Assembly: GCA_002298145.1 (NCBI GenBank)
Contig: DBMP01000006.1
Span: 186,001-250,000, forward strand
Length of the DNA: 64,000 nucleotides
From: Spartobacteria bacterium UBA695
Lineage (GTDB): Bacteria > Verrucomicrobiota > Verrucomicrobiia > Chthoniobacterales > Chthoniobacteraceae
Reading direction: 5' to 3'
Shown here in pieces: positions 1 through 8,344 of the stretch. Every line of letters starts with the position of its first letter. Position 1 is the stretch's first letter. The position numbers and the translations under genes are program-made. The notes beneath the pieces are model-generated. The model was not told the origin of the DNA, searched no databases, and saw only the letters and a list, made by a program, of their open reading frames with translations.

Positions 1-582
1 CACTCCGACGTCCACTTGGACGCCTCCATCCAGGAGGAAGCCTGCCCGCTCGGCCTCGCCCCCACCTCCTCCACCACCGCCACCCTCGTCCTGGGCGACG
101 CCCTGGCAATGGTGCTCCTGGAAGCCCGCAACTTCAAAAAAGAAGACTTCGCCCGCTACCACCCCGGCGGCAGCCTCGGGCGCTCCCTGCTCCTTAAAGT
201 CACCGAAATCATGCGCACCGGCGACCAGCTCGCCCTCATGCCGCCCGAGACGCCCATCCACGAAGTCATCAAACGCATGGCCAACGCCCGGGCTGGCGCC
301 GCCGTCCTCGTCCACCCCGACGGCACGCTTGCAGGCGTCTTCACCCACGGCGACTTCGGCCGGCAGTTTGAAAAAGTGCCCGACCTGCTCAATCGGCAAG
401 TCGGCGAATTCATGACCCCCTGCCCCATCACCGTCAACGCCAACAAAATGGCCGTCGAAGTCCTCCGGATTATGCAGAAACACGCCGTAGACGACCTCAT
501 CGTCGTCGACCAGTCCAGCGGCAGCCCCGTTCCCGTCGGCCTCGTCGATTCGCAAGACCTGGCCAAGTTCAGACTTGTCTAA
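1..582 (+). CDS. kdsD: Arabinose-5-phosphate isomerase, C-terminal part (partial at window start)
   Basis: The reading frame is open from base 1, so the start lies outside the window and about 193 residues are visible. The first 60 residues match the end of a SIS sugar isomerase domain (the PTSSTTATLVLGDALA stretch and the RYHPGGSLGR motif typical of the KdsD/KpsF family). Two CBS domains follow, at about visible residues 65-120 and 130-190. The family interconverts ribulose-5-phosphate and arabinose-5-phosphate, the first step to KDO for lipopolysaccharide, in the cytoplasm. This supports a Gram-negative cell. The SIS catalytic half is not visible. Family assignment is confident; the exact paralogue (KdsD or KpsF/GutQ) is not decided. 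Confidence 0.9.
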   Translation, partial: HSDVHLDASIQEEACPLGLAPTSSTTATLVLGDALAMVLLEARNFKKEDFARYHPGGSLGRSLLLKVTEIMRTGDQLALMPPETPIHEVIKRMANARAGAAVLVHPDGTLAGVFTHGDFGRQFEKVPDLLNRQVGEFMTPCPITVNANKMAVEVLRIMQKHAVDDLIVVDQSSGSPVPVGLVDSQDLAKFRLV

Positions 583-637
583 GCGGCTTGGGACTGCTTC
601 ATTTGTTTTTTCCAATCATTTCTTTCTACTAAACCTC

Positions 638-1195
638 ATGGCAGCAGCAAACGATCTCCGCAAAGGCATGGCCATCCGTTACAACGGAAACGTCGCCATC
701 GTCCTTGAAGTCATGCACCGTACCCCCGGTAACCTCCGTGCATTTGTCCAACTCATCATCCGCTACATCGGCACGGGCAAATCCGCCGACGTCCGGTTCG
801 GCTCGACCGACAAGGTGGAACTCGTCGAAGTCTCCCGCCAGAAGCTGGAATTCAGCTACAAGGACAACACCGGCTTCAACTTCATGGACCCGGAAACCTA
901 CGAGACCGTCACGCTCGACGAACACCTCATCGAAGAAGCCAAGGATTACCTCGTGGAGAACCTCCCCGTCGAAGTCCTCTACGCCGAGGGCAAGGCCGTC
1001 CAGGTCGAGCTCCCCTCCACCGTCACGATGAAAATCATCGAATCCGCCGAAGGCGTCCGGGGCGACTCCGCCAACAACGTTCAGAAACCGGCCACGCTCG
1101 AAACCGGCAAGGTAATCAACGTTCCGCTCTTCATCAAAGAAGGCGAACTGGTCAAAATTGACACGCGCAACGGCGCTTACCTCGGTCGCGCGTAA
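638..1195 (+). CDS. efp: Translation elongation factor P
   Basis: The product is 185 residues, the normal EF-P length, with the N-terminal KOW-like domain and two OB domains. The motif GVRGDSANNVQKPATLETG is the classic EF-P signature. EF-P enters the ribosomal E site and relieves stalling at polyproline. I chose ATG 638 because the upstream TTG at 575 lies inside kdsD and adds 21 non-family residues. The loop that reaches the peptidyl-transferase centre reads RTPGNLRAF where E. coli has KPGKGQAF, so the residue that is lysylated in E. coli (Lys34) aligns with Asn here. Any modification must therefore differ or be absent. Confidence 0.95.
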   Translation: MAAANDLRKGMAIRYNGNVAIVLEVMHRTPGNLRAFVQLIIRYIGTGKSADVRFGSTDKVELVEVSRQKLEFSYKDNTGFNFMDPETYETVTLDEHLIEEAKDYLVENLPVEVLYAEGKAVQVELPSTVTMKIIESAEGVRGDSANNVQKPATLETGKVINVPLFIKEGELVKIDTRNGAYLGRA

Positions 1196-1223
1196 ATAAA
1201 CCTGCAACCGCCTAGCGAACCTA

Positions 1224-2036
1224 ATGCCACGGCTCCCCAAGCGCCCTGGAAACGCAAAGCGGAAGGTTCACCGATTCCAGACCGGCTCGGCATCGCTTAT
1301 CGGCGGCGCCGAGCCGTTCGACGTACCGGCACCGAGGCGCCAGCTCGTCATCCCGACGCGCGTCCTCAACACCGTCATCGCGGTCTTTCTGCTGCCGCTG
1401 GCGTTCGTCTGGACCAAGACGTTCTTCCGCATCTTCACGCGCGAGACGTTTAAATACCAGTACTGGGCCACCGAGGAATTCTGGTTTTTCTGCCTGGGCG
1501 GGCTGCTTTGGGGAATCGCCTTTTTCGGCCTGCCGCGGCGGGCGGTCAACTACGCCTACGTCTGGGGGCATGAGTTCACCCACGCCATCTGGGTCTGGCT
1601 GATGGGAGGCAAAGTCAGCGCGTTCGAAGTGCGCCGCGACGGCGGGCACATCCTCACCAACAAGAGCAACGTCTGGATCGCCCTGGCGCCCTATTTTTAT
1701 CCGCTCTACAGCGTGGCGGTGATCGTCTTTTACGCGCTCTGCTGGCTTTTCTGGGATATGACGCCGTATACGCGCTGGCTATTCCTGGCCCTCGGCATCA
1801 CGTGGACCTTCCATATGAGCTTTACGCTCTGGATGATCCCAAAGGGCCAGTCGGACCTCTCTCAGCACGGGACGTTTTTTTCGCTGGTGATCATTTACCT
1901 GGCCAATCTCGCGATCATCAGTGCCATGGTGGTAATCACCGCGCCGCACCTGACCGTTCATGGCTTCGGGCGCGAGTTCCTGCACAACTGCATCGAGCTT
2001 TCGAGCTGGATCGTGATGCAGGTGCGGAGGTTTTAG
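1224..2036 (+). CDS. Multi-pass membrane protein with HExxH motif, possible M50-like metalloprotease
   Basis: The 270-residue protein has a basic N-terminus and about six hydrophobic segments (near residues 46-66, 85-102, 148-172, 180-200, 213-238 and one weaker). His116-Glu-Phe-Thr-His120 (in GHEFTH) sits at the start of a hydrophobic stretch, as the zinc-binding motif does in membrane-embedded M50 peptidases. A second family motif of the NPxPxLDG type is not obvious; an ALAPYFYPLY segment at about 155 and an Asp in GQSDLSQHG are candidates for the remaining ligand. It starts 28 bases after efp stops and could be co-transcribed. Membrane location is secure; peptidase activity is inference from one motif. 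Confidence 0.6.
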   Translation: MPRLPKRPGNAKRKVHRFQTGSASLIGGAEPFDVPAPRRQLVIPTRVLNTVIAVFLLPLAFVWTKTFFRIFTRETFKYQYWATEEFWFFCLGGLLWGIAFFGLPRRAVNYAYVWGHEFTHAIWVWLMGGKVSAFEVRRDGGHILTNKSNVWIALAPYFYPLYSVAVIVFYALCWLFWDMTPYTRWLFLALGITWTFHMSFTLWMIPKGQSDLSQHGTFFSLVIIYLANLAIISAMVVITAPHLTVHGFGREFLHNCIELSSWIVMQVRRF

Positions 2037-2246
2037 GCGTGGGCAAAGTTACCCGCACCCTTGCAGGGTGCGTTTGTAAAATATGAACCCATCATCCCAG
2101 GGCGTTGCCCTGGGCTATGGAGACCGGTGCCCTTTCAGGACACCCTCATGGGCCGCAATGGAATTGCGGGAGCAAGGGCGTGCCCAAATGGAGTTTGGGC
2201 ACGAGAAGAGGAGGTTTTAGACGCGGACTAAAAGCGGCGATGGAAT
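2037..2246. repeat. Cluster of short palindromes downstream of the HExxH protein gene
   Basis: No gene is seen here. Four hairpins follow one another: GCACCCT/AGGGTGC (about 2054-2070), CCCAGGGC/GCCCTGGG (about 2096-2114), CCGCAAT/ATTGCGG (about 2153-2169) and TGCCCAAA/TTTGGGCA (2181-2201). Related palindromes recur near 31.35, 40.8 and 43.1 kb. They look like extragenic palindromic repeats. Confidence 0.7.
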
Positions 2247-2322
2247 AGCCGAAAAAAAGCGCAAGAGGCGCAAAATCAGAGCATCTCTTTCGTTTAGCGA
2301 TTTTTGCGCCTTTTTGCGGCTC
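2247..2322. repeat. Long inverted repeat of the AAAGGCGCAA family, probable terminator
   Basis: The arms begin with AGCCGAAAAAAAGCGCAAG and end with TTGCGCCTTTTTGCGGCT. The element lies between a plus-strand gene and the minus-strand pseudouridine synthase gene, where a bidirectional terminator is expected. Copies of the same repeat follow nuoA (24481), glnS (33466) and the GH43 gene (38101). Confidence 0.65.
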
Positions 2323-2365
2323 ATCCTATTTCCGGGTTTAGGTTAATCGGCGAAATCTGCGGATC

Positions 2366-3127
2366 CTACCTCCGTAATGGCCCCCCCACCTCCATCCACG
2401 CCGCCATGTCAGGCGCGAGCGGGGCGCTCCACTCCAATACACCGTCCTCAGGCGTTTCGATGCGCAGCCGCGCGGAATGCAGGGCATGGCGCGACAGAAG
2501 CAGACGCTTTTCGAGACTCTCCGTCCAGCCAGTCTCGATAAACTCCAGGTAACAGCGCTCGTCGGGGCCGTAAATTTTATCGCCAACGATCGGGTGCCCG
2601 GCGTGGGCCAGATGCAGGCGAATCTGGTGCGTGCGGCCCGTTTTGGGATAGGCGCGAACCAGGGCGAAACGTTCCCCCGCGCTAGTCGGTTTCTCAAACC
2701 GCTTTTCCACCCGGAAATGCGTCACCGCTTGCGCGCCCTCGGGGTGGATGCAGCGCTTCAGGTAGATCGCCGTGGGGAGGCGCTCGCCTTGGCGCAAAAT
2801 GGGGGCATCGACAGTGAACTCGTCCGCCTCGGGCCAGCCCCAGACGAGCGCGAGGTACTCCTTGCACGCTGCCCGGCGCTTCATGGCTTCATGGAAGCGG
2901 CGGGCGCTTTCGTGATGTTTGGCCACGAGCACCAGCCCGCTGGTTTCACGATCGAGGCGGTTGATGATGGAGACCTGGCCGCCGTTGGCCAGTTCATAGG
3001 CCAGCAATTCCCGCAGGCCGTGCCAGAGCGTTCTGGGGCCGCCGGGCTTTTTGGGGTGGATTTGCAAAAACGGCGGCTTGTCCACCACGATCCACCCGGC
3101 GCTCTCCTGGACGACACTAAAGTCCAT
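2366..3127 (-). CDS. RluA-family pseudouridine synthase
   Basis: The 253-residue protein has the catalytic motif RLDRETSG (Asp near residue 59), the GRTHQIRLHL motif near 165 and the GDKIYG motif near 183, all diagnostic of the RluA family, which isomerises uridine in rRNA or tRNA. The N-terminal S4 domain found in RluC and RluD is absent, so this is the short RluA or TruC-like type, and the exact target base cannot be told. The start codon is ATG at 3127. It is followed by the hairpin repeats at 2.05-2.32 kb and preceded by a small lysine-rich protein gene on the same strand. Confidence 0.92.
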   Translation of the reverse strand: MDFSVVQESAGWIVVDKPPFLQIHPKKPGGPRTLWHGLRELLAYELANGGQVSIINRLDRETSGLVLVAKHHESARRFHEAMKRRAACKEYLALVWGWPEADEFTVDAPILRQGERLPTAIYLKRCIHPEGAQAVTHFRVEKRFEKPTSAGERFALVRAYPKTGRTHQIRLHLAHAGHPIVGDKIYGPDERCYLEFIETGWTESLEKRLLLSRHALHSARLRIETPEDGVLEWSAPLAPDMAAWMEVGGPLRR

Positions 3128-3201
3128 CGGTCCTCGTCACAGTGATGCTGTTGCCGGGGAGGCTTTAAACGCTTTGCAAAAAAAATGAGCTGGCTTTTTA
3201 A

Positions 3202-3384
3202 CTAAGCCTCGCTGGTCGGAGCGTCTGCGTTACCGGCAGAAGCTTCTACGCCATCGGCTGGAGCTTCCTCTCCACTGGCCCCATCATGAGGGCGTTCAAG
3301 CTTGGCTCGCCGTTTCTCTTCTTTCTTCTTTTTCTTTTCCAGTTCTTTTCTGCGTTTTTCGTATCCGTAGTTAGGTTTTGGCAT
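3202..3384 (-). CDS. Small lysine-rich conserved protein
   Basis: The 60-residue protein starts MPKPNYGYEKRRKELEKKKK and continues as a highly charged basic helix to residue 32, then becomes acidic and Ala/Gly-rich. The MPKPNY..EKR..EL start is familiar from small uncharacterised bacterial proteins, so I regard it as real. Function is unknown; the basic half could bind nucleic acid. It lies 29 bases downstream of the 79-residue gene on the same strand and probably shares its transcript. Confidence 0.65.
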   Translation of the reverse strand: MPKPNYGYEKRRKELEKKKKKEEKRRAKLERPHDGASGEEAPADGVEASAGNADAPTSEA

Positions 3385-3413
3385 TTTTTAAAAAGGGATC
3401 GCCGCTTGCGCGC

Positions 3414-3653
3414 TTAAGACTCTCCATTAAGCCAGCGCGTAAAGCATTCGTCCAAGCGCTGGAGCATAGCATCCACGTTCCGGGATGTATCGGTAAATTT
3501 TCCCCAGCGGGTGACGTCGGGCGAAACGGGGCCGCCCTCGATTTCCTGGATAAACTCCTCGACCAGCTCAGACTGCGCACGGTGGGCGCTCCGAAGATGC
3601 GCACGGCAGGTCTCGGCGGTCTGGTTTTGGCGGTTTTTGGTTCCCAGGCCCAT
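3414..3653 (-). CDS. Hypothetical protein translationally coupled to the SWIB gene
   Basis: The 79-residue protein is soluble, mostly helical by composition, with no motif I recognise. Its ATG overlaps the stop codon of the SWIB gene by one base (TAATG on the minus strand), an arrangement that usually means translational coupling. This is the main reason to accept it as a gene, since the frame is short. It contains Trp near residues 50 and 74 and an acidic central part. No function is proposed. Confidence 0.55.
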   Translation of the reverse strand: MGLGTKNRQNQTAETCRAHLRSAHRAQSELVEEFIQEIEGGPVSPDVTRWGKFTDTSRNVDAMLQRLDECFTRWLNGES

Positions 3654-3922
3654 TATTGGATGTGACCGTTCACAAGCCGCGTCATCTCGAACATGCTCAC
3701 CTGGCTCTTGCCGTCAAAAACCGGCTTGAGGGTCGCATCGGCATTGATCATCCGCTTCTGGGCCGGATCCTGAAGACTGTGTTTTTTGATGTAATCCCAG
3801 ATTTTCTTAGTCAGCTCGGGTCTCGACAAGGGCTCGCTGCCGACAATGGCGGCGAGGGCGGGATCGGGCTGCACGGGTTTCATCAATGCAGAGTTCGGCT
3901 TGCTGTTGGATGCTTTAGGCAT
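3653..3922 (-). CDS. SWIB/MDM2-domain protein
   Basis: The 89-residue product is almost entirely one SWIB domain: LSRPELTKKIWDYIKKHSLQ at about residues 32-51, then DPAQKRMINADATLKPVF and a final helix. In bacteria, stand-alone SWIB proteins are best known from chlamydiae and relatives, where a link to chromatin or topoisomerase has been suggested; their molecular role is not settled. It heads a three-gene minus-strand group with the 79-residue and the lysine-rich proteins. The domain call is firm. Confidence 0.9.
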   Translation of the reverse strand: MPKASNSKPNSALMKPVQPDPALAAIVGSEPLSRPELTKKIWDYIKKHSLQDPAQKRMINADATLKPVFDGKSQVSMFEMTRLVNGHIQ

Positions 3923-3993
3923 AGGACGTTTTTGGATGTTTAGGACGAATCGAGTACTTTGGGAAGCACTTTGGCTATAAATTGAAGCCGCCC

Positions 3994-6900
3994 TTACTTC
4001 GCACGCCGCCCCCGTGCCAGACGCTCCACGGTGTCAAACGTGACAGGAATTAGGAAAATAGCCAGGCCCGTAGCGGCGAGCATCCCCCCGATGACGCATG
4101 TGCCGATGATCTGCCGGGAGGCCGCGCCGGAGCCGGTGGCAGTCCAGAGGGGGACGCACCCGAGGATGAAGGCAAGCGAGGTCATGACGATCGGGCGCAG
4201 GCGCAACCGGGCGGCTTCGAGGACGGCGGCAGTGATTTCCTTCCCCTCCTCGACCCCGGCGCGGGCATATTCGACGATCAAGATGGCGTTTTTGGCCGAG
4301 AGGCCGATGAGGAGGATCATGCCGATCTGGGCATAGACGTCGTTTTCAAGGTTCCGCCCCCAGATGGCCGTGAGTGCCCCGGCCACGGCGACCGGTACGC
4401 CCAGAAGGACACTGAAGGGCAAGGACCAGCTTTCGTAGAGGGCGGCGAGGATCAGGAAGACGAAAATGAGCGAGACGCCGAAAATGACCGCCGGAGGGAT
4501 GCCCGCGGCGGCTTTCTGCTCCTGGTAGGACATGCCGATGTAGTCGAAGCCCATTTCGGGCGGCATCGTCTCGGCAAAGGTTTCCTCCAGGGCCTTCATC
4601 GCCTGGGCAGAGCTGTAGCCGGGGGCGGCCGCGCCGTTGATCTGGGCAAAACGGTAGAGATTGTAGCGGGTGGTGAACTCCGGGCCTTTCTGGGGATGCA
4701 AGGCGAGGACGGACTTGACCGGCACCATGCGGTTGTCCTGGTTGCGCACGTAGAAATCCTCGATGCCGCGGGTGTTTTGCCGGAAATCCCCCTCGGCCTG
4801 GACGTAGACCTGCCACTGGCGGCCAAAGCGGTTAAAGTAGTTCACAAAATAGCCCCCCAGGTAGGTCTGGAGGACCTGGTAGACGGAGGCGAGATCCACG
4901 CCCTGCTTGAGCGTTTTGCTCCGGTCCACCTGGGCGTAGACCTGGGGGACCGACGGAAGCTGCGTGGTGCTCAGGCCGACGATCTCGGGGCGTTTCCGGG
5001 CCGCCGCCATGAATTGATCCACCTGCGCGGCGAGAAACGGGACGTCTTTTCCAGCCCGGTCCTCCAGCGCGAAGGTGAAGCCGCCCGAAGTGCCGACGCC
5101 CGGGATGGCCGGGGGCGGGAAGCTGTAGGCGATGGCCCCGGGAACGCGCGCCAGCTCCCGGGCCAGGTGGGCGCGAATGGCGGGCAGCTGCTCCTCGGGG
5201 CGCGTGCGAACGCTCCAGTCTTTGAGCGTTACGAAGAAAAAGCCGTTGTAGGTCGCCTGCAGGGTGCTCAGGAGGTTAAACCCGGCCACGGTGCTGAACT
5301 GGGCCACGCCGGGGGTCTTGTGGAGAATATCCTCCACTTTTTTGCAGACCTCCGAGGTGCGCTGGAGCGAGGCCCCATCAGGAAGCTGCACGGAGATGTA
5401 GAAATAGCCCTGGTCCTCCTCGGGTAGGAAGCCCGTGGGGATATGGCGCACAAAAAACCACGAGACCGCGCAGAAAGCGGCCAACAGCAAGAGGCTCAAA
5501 AAGCGGTGATGGATAGCCCCCCGGCTCGTGGCCACGTAGCGCTCCGTGGCTTTTTCAAAGCCCCGGTTAAAGCCGCCGAACGCCCAAGTAAGCGGTCCCT
5601 TACCCTCATGGCGGGGCCGTAGCAGGAGGGAGGCGAGCGCCGGGGAGAGCGAAAGGGCGTTAAAGGCGGAGAGCGTTACGGAAATAGCGATGGTGAGGGC
5701 GAATTGCTGGTAAAGCCGCCCGGTGATGCCCGGGATGAACGACGTGGGGACAAAGACGGCGGCCAGGACGAGCGTGGTGCCGATGATCGGCCCGGAGACG
5801 CGCTCCATGGCGGCGAGCGTGGCTTCGCGCGGAGCGAGGCCGTGCTCCATCTGGCGCTCCACGGCCTCGACGACCACGATGGCGTCATCGACCACCACAC
5901 CGATGGCCAGCACCATGCCGAATAGGGCCAGGGTATTGAGGGAAAACCCAAAGATCGGGAAAAAAGCCAGCGTGCCGACGAGCGACACCGGCACGGCGCA
6001 GAGCGGGATGAGCGTGGCCCGCCAGCCTTGCAGGAAGACGAAGACGACCAGCACGACAAGGAGAAGCGCCTCGCCCAGGGTTTTGACGATCTCCCGCATC
6101 CCTTCGCGAACGGCGACGGTGGTGTCGAGGGAGACTTTGTAGCGCATGTCCGGGGGGAAGCGCTTGGAGAGTTCGGCGATCTTGGCTTTCACGGAGTCGG
6201 CGGCCTGGAGGGCGTTGGTACCCGGGAGCTGGTAGAAGGCCAGGATCGCGGAAGCCTCGCCGTTGAAGCGTCCCTCGATGTTGTAGCTCTGCGCCCCGAG
6301 GTCGATCCGGCCCACGTCTTTGACCCGCACGGTGCCGCCGTCGGGGTTAGCCCGCAGGATGATGTCGCCGAATTCCTCCGACGTGACGAGCCGCCCCTGG
6401 GTGCGGACGGTGGTGGTGAATTCCTGCCCGGCGGGGACGGGCTCGGCGCCGATCTGCCCGCCGGGGTTGGGCGAGTTCTGCCCCCGGATGGCGGTGATGA
6501 TCTCCGGGACGGTGATGCCGAGCTGCGCCAGGCGGTCGGGCCGCACCCAGAGGCGCATGGCGTACTGGCCCGCGCCGAAGACGTTGATGCTGGCGATGCC
6601 GGGCTGGCGCGTGAGCGGATCAACGAGGTTGATGTAGGCGTAGTTGGCCAGAAACACGTTGTCATAGCTGCCGCCGGGGGAGTAGAGGGCGATCAACATC
6701 AGCGGCGAGGAGGGGGACTTCTGCACCGTGACGCCGTAGTTGTTCACCTCGGTGGGGAGCTGCGAGGCGGCCTGGGAGACGCGCATCTGGGTGAGCACCT
6801 GGTCGATGTTCGGGTCGCTGGCCACGTCAAAGGCGATGCGGAGCTGCATCTGGCCGTTGCTGGCATTGGTGGAGATCATGTACTGCATGTTGTCCACGCC

Positions 6901-7110
6901 GCTGAGCTGCTGCTCCAGCGGGGCGGCGACGGCGGCTTCGAGGGTCTCGGCGTCCGCTCCCAGGTAGGTAGCGTGGATGAGGATCTCCGGGGGAACGATG
7001 TTCGGGAACAGCGCGATCGGCAGGAAATAGGCCGCGATGCTCCCTACCAGCACCATAAGGATGGCGATCACGATGGCCACGATGGGCCGGTTGATAAAAA
7101 AGCGGTACAT
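3994..7110 (-). CDS. RND (HAE1 family) multidrug efflux permease
   Basis: The 1038-residue length and full AcrB-like architecture are visible: two repeats of six transmembrane helices, each with a large periplasmic loop. TM4 carries the proton-relay pair in GVVVDDAIVVVEAVERQ, and TM10 has the Lys in SAKNAILIVEYA, so the proton pathway is intact. The protein starts MYRFFINRPIVAIVIAILM, a standard RND start. It works in the inner membrane with a periplasmic adaptor and an outer-membrane channel. The adaptor gene lies 44 bases upstream on the same strand; no TolC-like gene is in the window, so the channel must be encoded elsewhere. Substrate cannot be inferred. Confidence 0.95.
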   Translation of the reverse strand: MYRFFINRPIVAIVIAILMVLVGSIAAYFLPIALFPNIVPPEILIHATYLGADAETLEAAVAAPLEQQLSGVDNMQYMISTNASNGQMQLRIAFDVASDPNIDQVLTQMRVSQAASQLPTEVNNYGVTVQKSPSSPLMLIALYSPGGSYDNVFLANYAYINLVDPLTRQPGIASINVFGAGQYAMRLWVRPDRLAQLGITVPEIITAIRGQNSPNPGGQIGAEPVPAGQEFTTTVRTQGRLVTSEEFGDIILRANPDGGTVRVKDVGRIDLGAQSYNIEGRFNGEASAILAFYQLPGTNALQAADSVKAKIAELSKRFPPDMRYKVSLDTTVAVREGMREIVKTLGEALLLVVLVVFVFLQGWRATLIPLCAVPVSLVGTLAFFPIFGFSLNTLALFGMVLAIGVVVDDAIVVVEAVERQMEHGLAPREATLAAMERVSGPIIGTTLVLAAVFVPTSFIPGITGRLYQQFALTIAISVTLSAFNALSLSPALASLLLRPRHEGKGPLTWAFGGFNRGFEKATERYVATSRGAIHHRFLSLLLLAAFCAVSWFFVRHIPTGFLPEEDQGYFYISVQLPDGASLQRTSEVCKKVEDILHKTPGVAQFSTVAGFNLLSTLQATYNGFFFVTLKDWSVRTRPEEQLPAIRAHLARELARVPGAIAYSFPPPAIPGVGTSGGFTFALEDRAGKDVPFLAAQVDQFMAAARKRPEIVGLSTTQLPSVPQVYAQVDRSKTLKQGVDLASVYQVLQTYLGGYFVNYFNRFGRQWQVYVQAEGDFRQNTRGIEDFYVRNQDNRMVPVKSVLALHPQKGPEFTTRYNLYRFAQINGAAAPGYSSAQAMKALEETFAETMPPEMGFDYIGMSYQEQKAAAGIPPAVIFGVSLIFVFLILAALYESWSLPFSVLLGVPVAVAGALTAIWGRNLENDVYAQIGMILLIGLSAKNAILIVEYARAGVEEGKEITAAVLEAARLRLRPIVMTSLAFILGCVPLWTATGSGAASRQIIGTCVIGGMLAATGLAIFLIPVTFDTVERLARGRRAK

Positions 7111-7154
7111 AGCTTACCCGTAGAAATCCGCGCCTCCGCCCCATCTCCCCCTCT

Positions 7155-8294
7155 TCATTGGGCCTCCTCTTTTTTCACAACCTGGACGGGCTGGCCGTCG
7201 CGGGCTTTTTGCAGCCCCTCGACGATGATGCGCTCGCCCGGGGCGACGCCTTTGCGCACGACGCGCCAGGGGCCGTCAGTCTCGCCCAGCTGCACGACGC
7301 GGTAGGCCGCCTTGCCCTCGCGGGTGACGACGATCACGATCGGGGTTCCCTGCACGTCGGAGACCGCCCGCTGCGGGACGACGGTGGCATCTTTGAGGAG
7401 GTCGATCTGCGTCCGCACACGGCAGAAAAGGCCCGGGCGCAGGCGGTTGCCAGGGTTGGCGAAGAGGGCGTAGACACGGATCGAGCCGGTGGAGGGATCG
7501 ACACTGCGGTCGGCAAATTCGAACTTCCCCTTTTTCGGGTAGACCCAACCATCGGCCAGGATGAGCTGCAATTCGCCCTCCAGCTTGCGCCCCAGCTCGG
7601 CCTGCTTCTGGCGGCGAATGAATCCGAGGTATTCCTGCTCGGTGAGGGTGAACTCGGCCTTGATCGGATCGACGGTGGAAACAGTGGTCAGGAGAGTGGT
7701 GCCCGTGGTGGAGGGGCCGACCAGGTCGCCCACCTGGGCCGTGGCGGCTCCGGCGATGCCGCTAACGGGGGCGGTGATGCGGGAGAACTCGACGTTGAGC
7801 CGGGCCGTCTCCACCGCCGCCTGCTGGGCCCGAACATCGGCCTTGGCGGTGCCGTGATTAGCCTGCGCGGTATCGCGCTCCTGGGCGCTGACGACGCCGG
7901 TGCGGTAAAGGGCGACGGAGCGGACGTAGTTAGCGCAGTTGAGCTTTTCCGTGGCCTCGGCGCGGGCCAAGTCGCCGCAGGCTTGGTTAAGGGCGGCTTC
8001 GAGCGGGCGCGGGTCGATGGTAAAGAGGAGCTGGCCCTCCGTGACGTAGGAGCCCTCGTTGTAGTTCCGCGCGATGAGGTAGCCGTTGACGCGCGCCCGG
8101 ACCTGGCTGTTGACGAGGCCGTTGAGGGTGCCGATCCAGTCTTGGTAAACCGGCACATCTCGCAGCCCCACCGAGATCACGCGCACTTCGGGCGCACCGG
8201 GGGCGTCAGGGGTCCCGGCCTTTCGGCAGCCACAGAGGCCGCCCAGGCAGAGAACCGCCCAGCAATACCACAGGAAGGGACGCACGAGGGGCAT
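7155..8294 (-). CDS. RND periplasmic adaptor (membrane fusion) lipoprotein, AcrA-like
   Basis: The 379-residue protein has an N-terminal hydrophobic segment ending in a plausible lipobox (LCGC near residues 20-23), then the lipoyl-like, alpha-hairpin and beta-barrel domains of HlyD/AcrA adaptors: VNSQVRARVNGYLIARNYNEGSYV is the first half of the lipoyl domain and SRITAPVSGIAG closes it. It bridges the RND permease to an outer-membrane channel. It is the first gene of the two-gene pump operon. No regulator gene is adjacent. Confidence 0.93.
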   Translation of the reverse strand: MPLVRPFLWYCWAVLCLGGLCGCRKAGTPDAPGAPEVRVISVGLRDVPVYQDWIGTLNGLVNSQVRARVNGYLIARNYNEGSYVTEGQLLFTIDPRPLEAALNQACGDLARAEATEKLNCANYVRSVALYRTGVVSAQERDTAQANHGTAKADVRAQQAAVETARLNVEFSRITAPVSGIAGAATAQVGDLVGPSTTGTTLLTTVSTVDPIKAEFTLTEQEYLGFIRRQKQAELGRKLEGELQLILADGWVYPKKGKFEFADRSVDPSTGSIRVYALFANPGNRLRPGLFCRVRTQIDLLKDATVVPQRAVSDVQGTPIVIVVTREGKAAYRVVQLGETDGPWRVVRKGVAPGERIIVEGLQKARDGQPVQVVKKEEAQ

Positions 8295-8344
8295 ACCTCC
8301 ATATCGCTCCCCGAGGTTTGCAGGCCTTCTAAAAGCGTGCGAGG

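Noticed and set aside
6028..7305. Plus-strand frame of 425 codons opposite the RND permease
   Set aside because: Antisense shadow; Gly/Asp/His-rich without homology.
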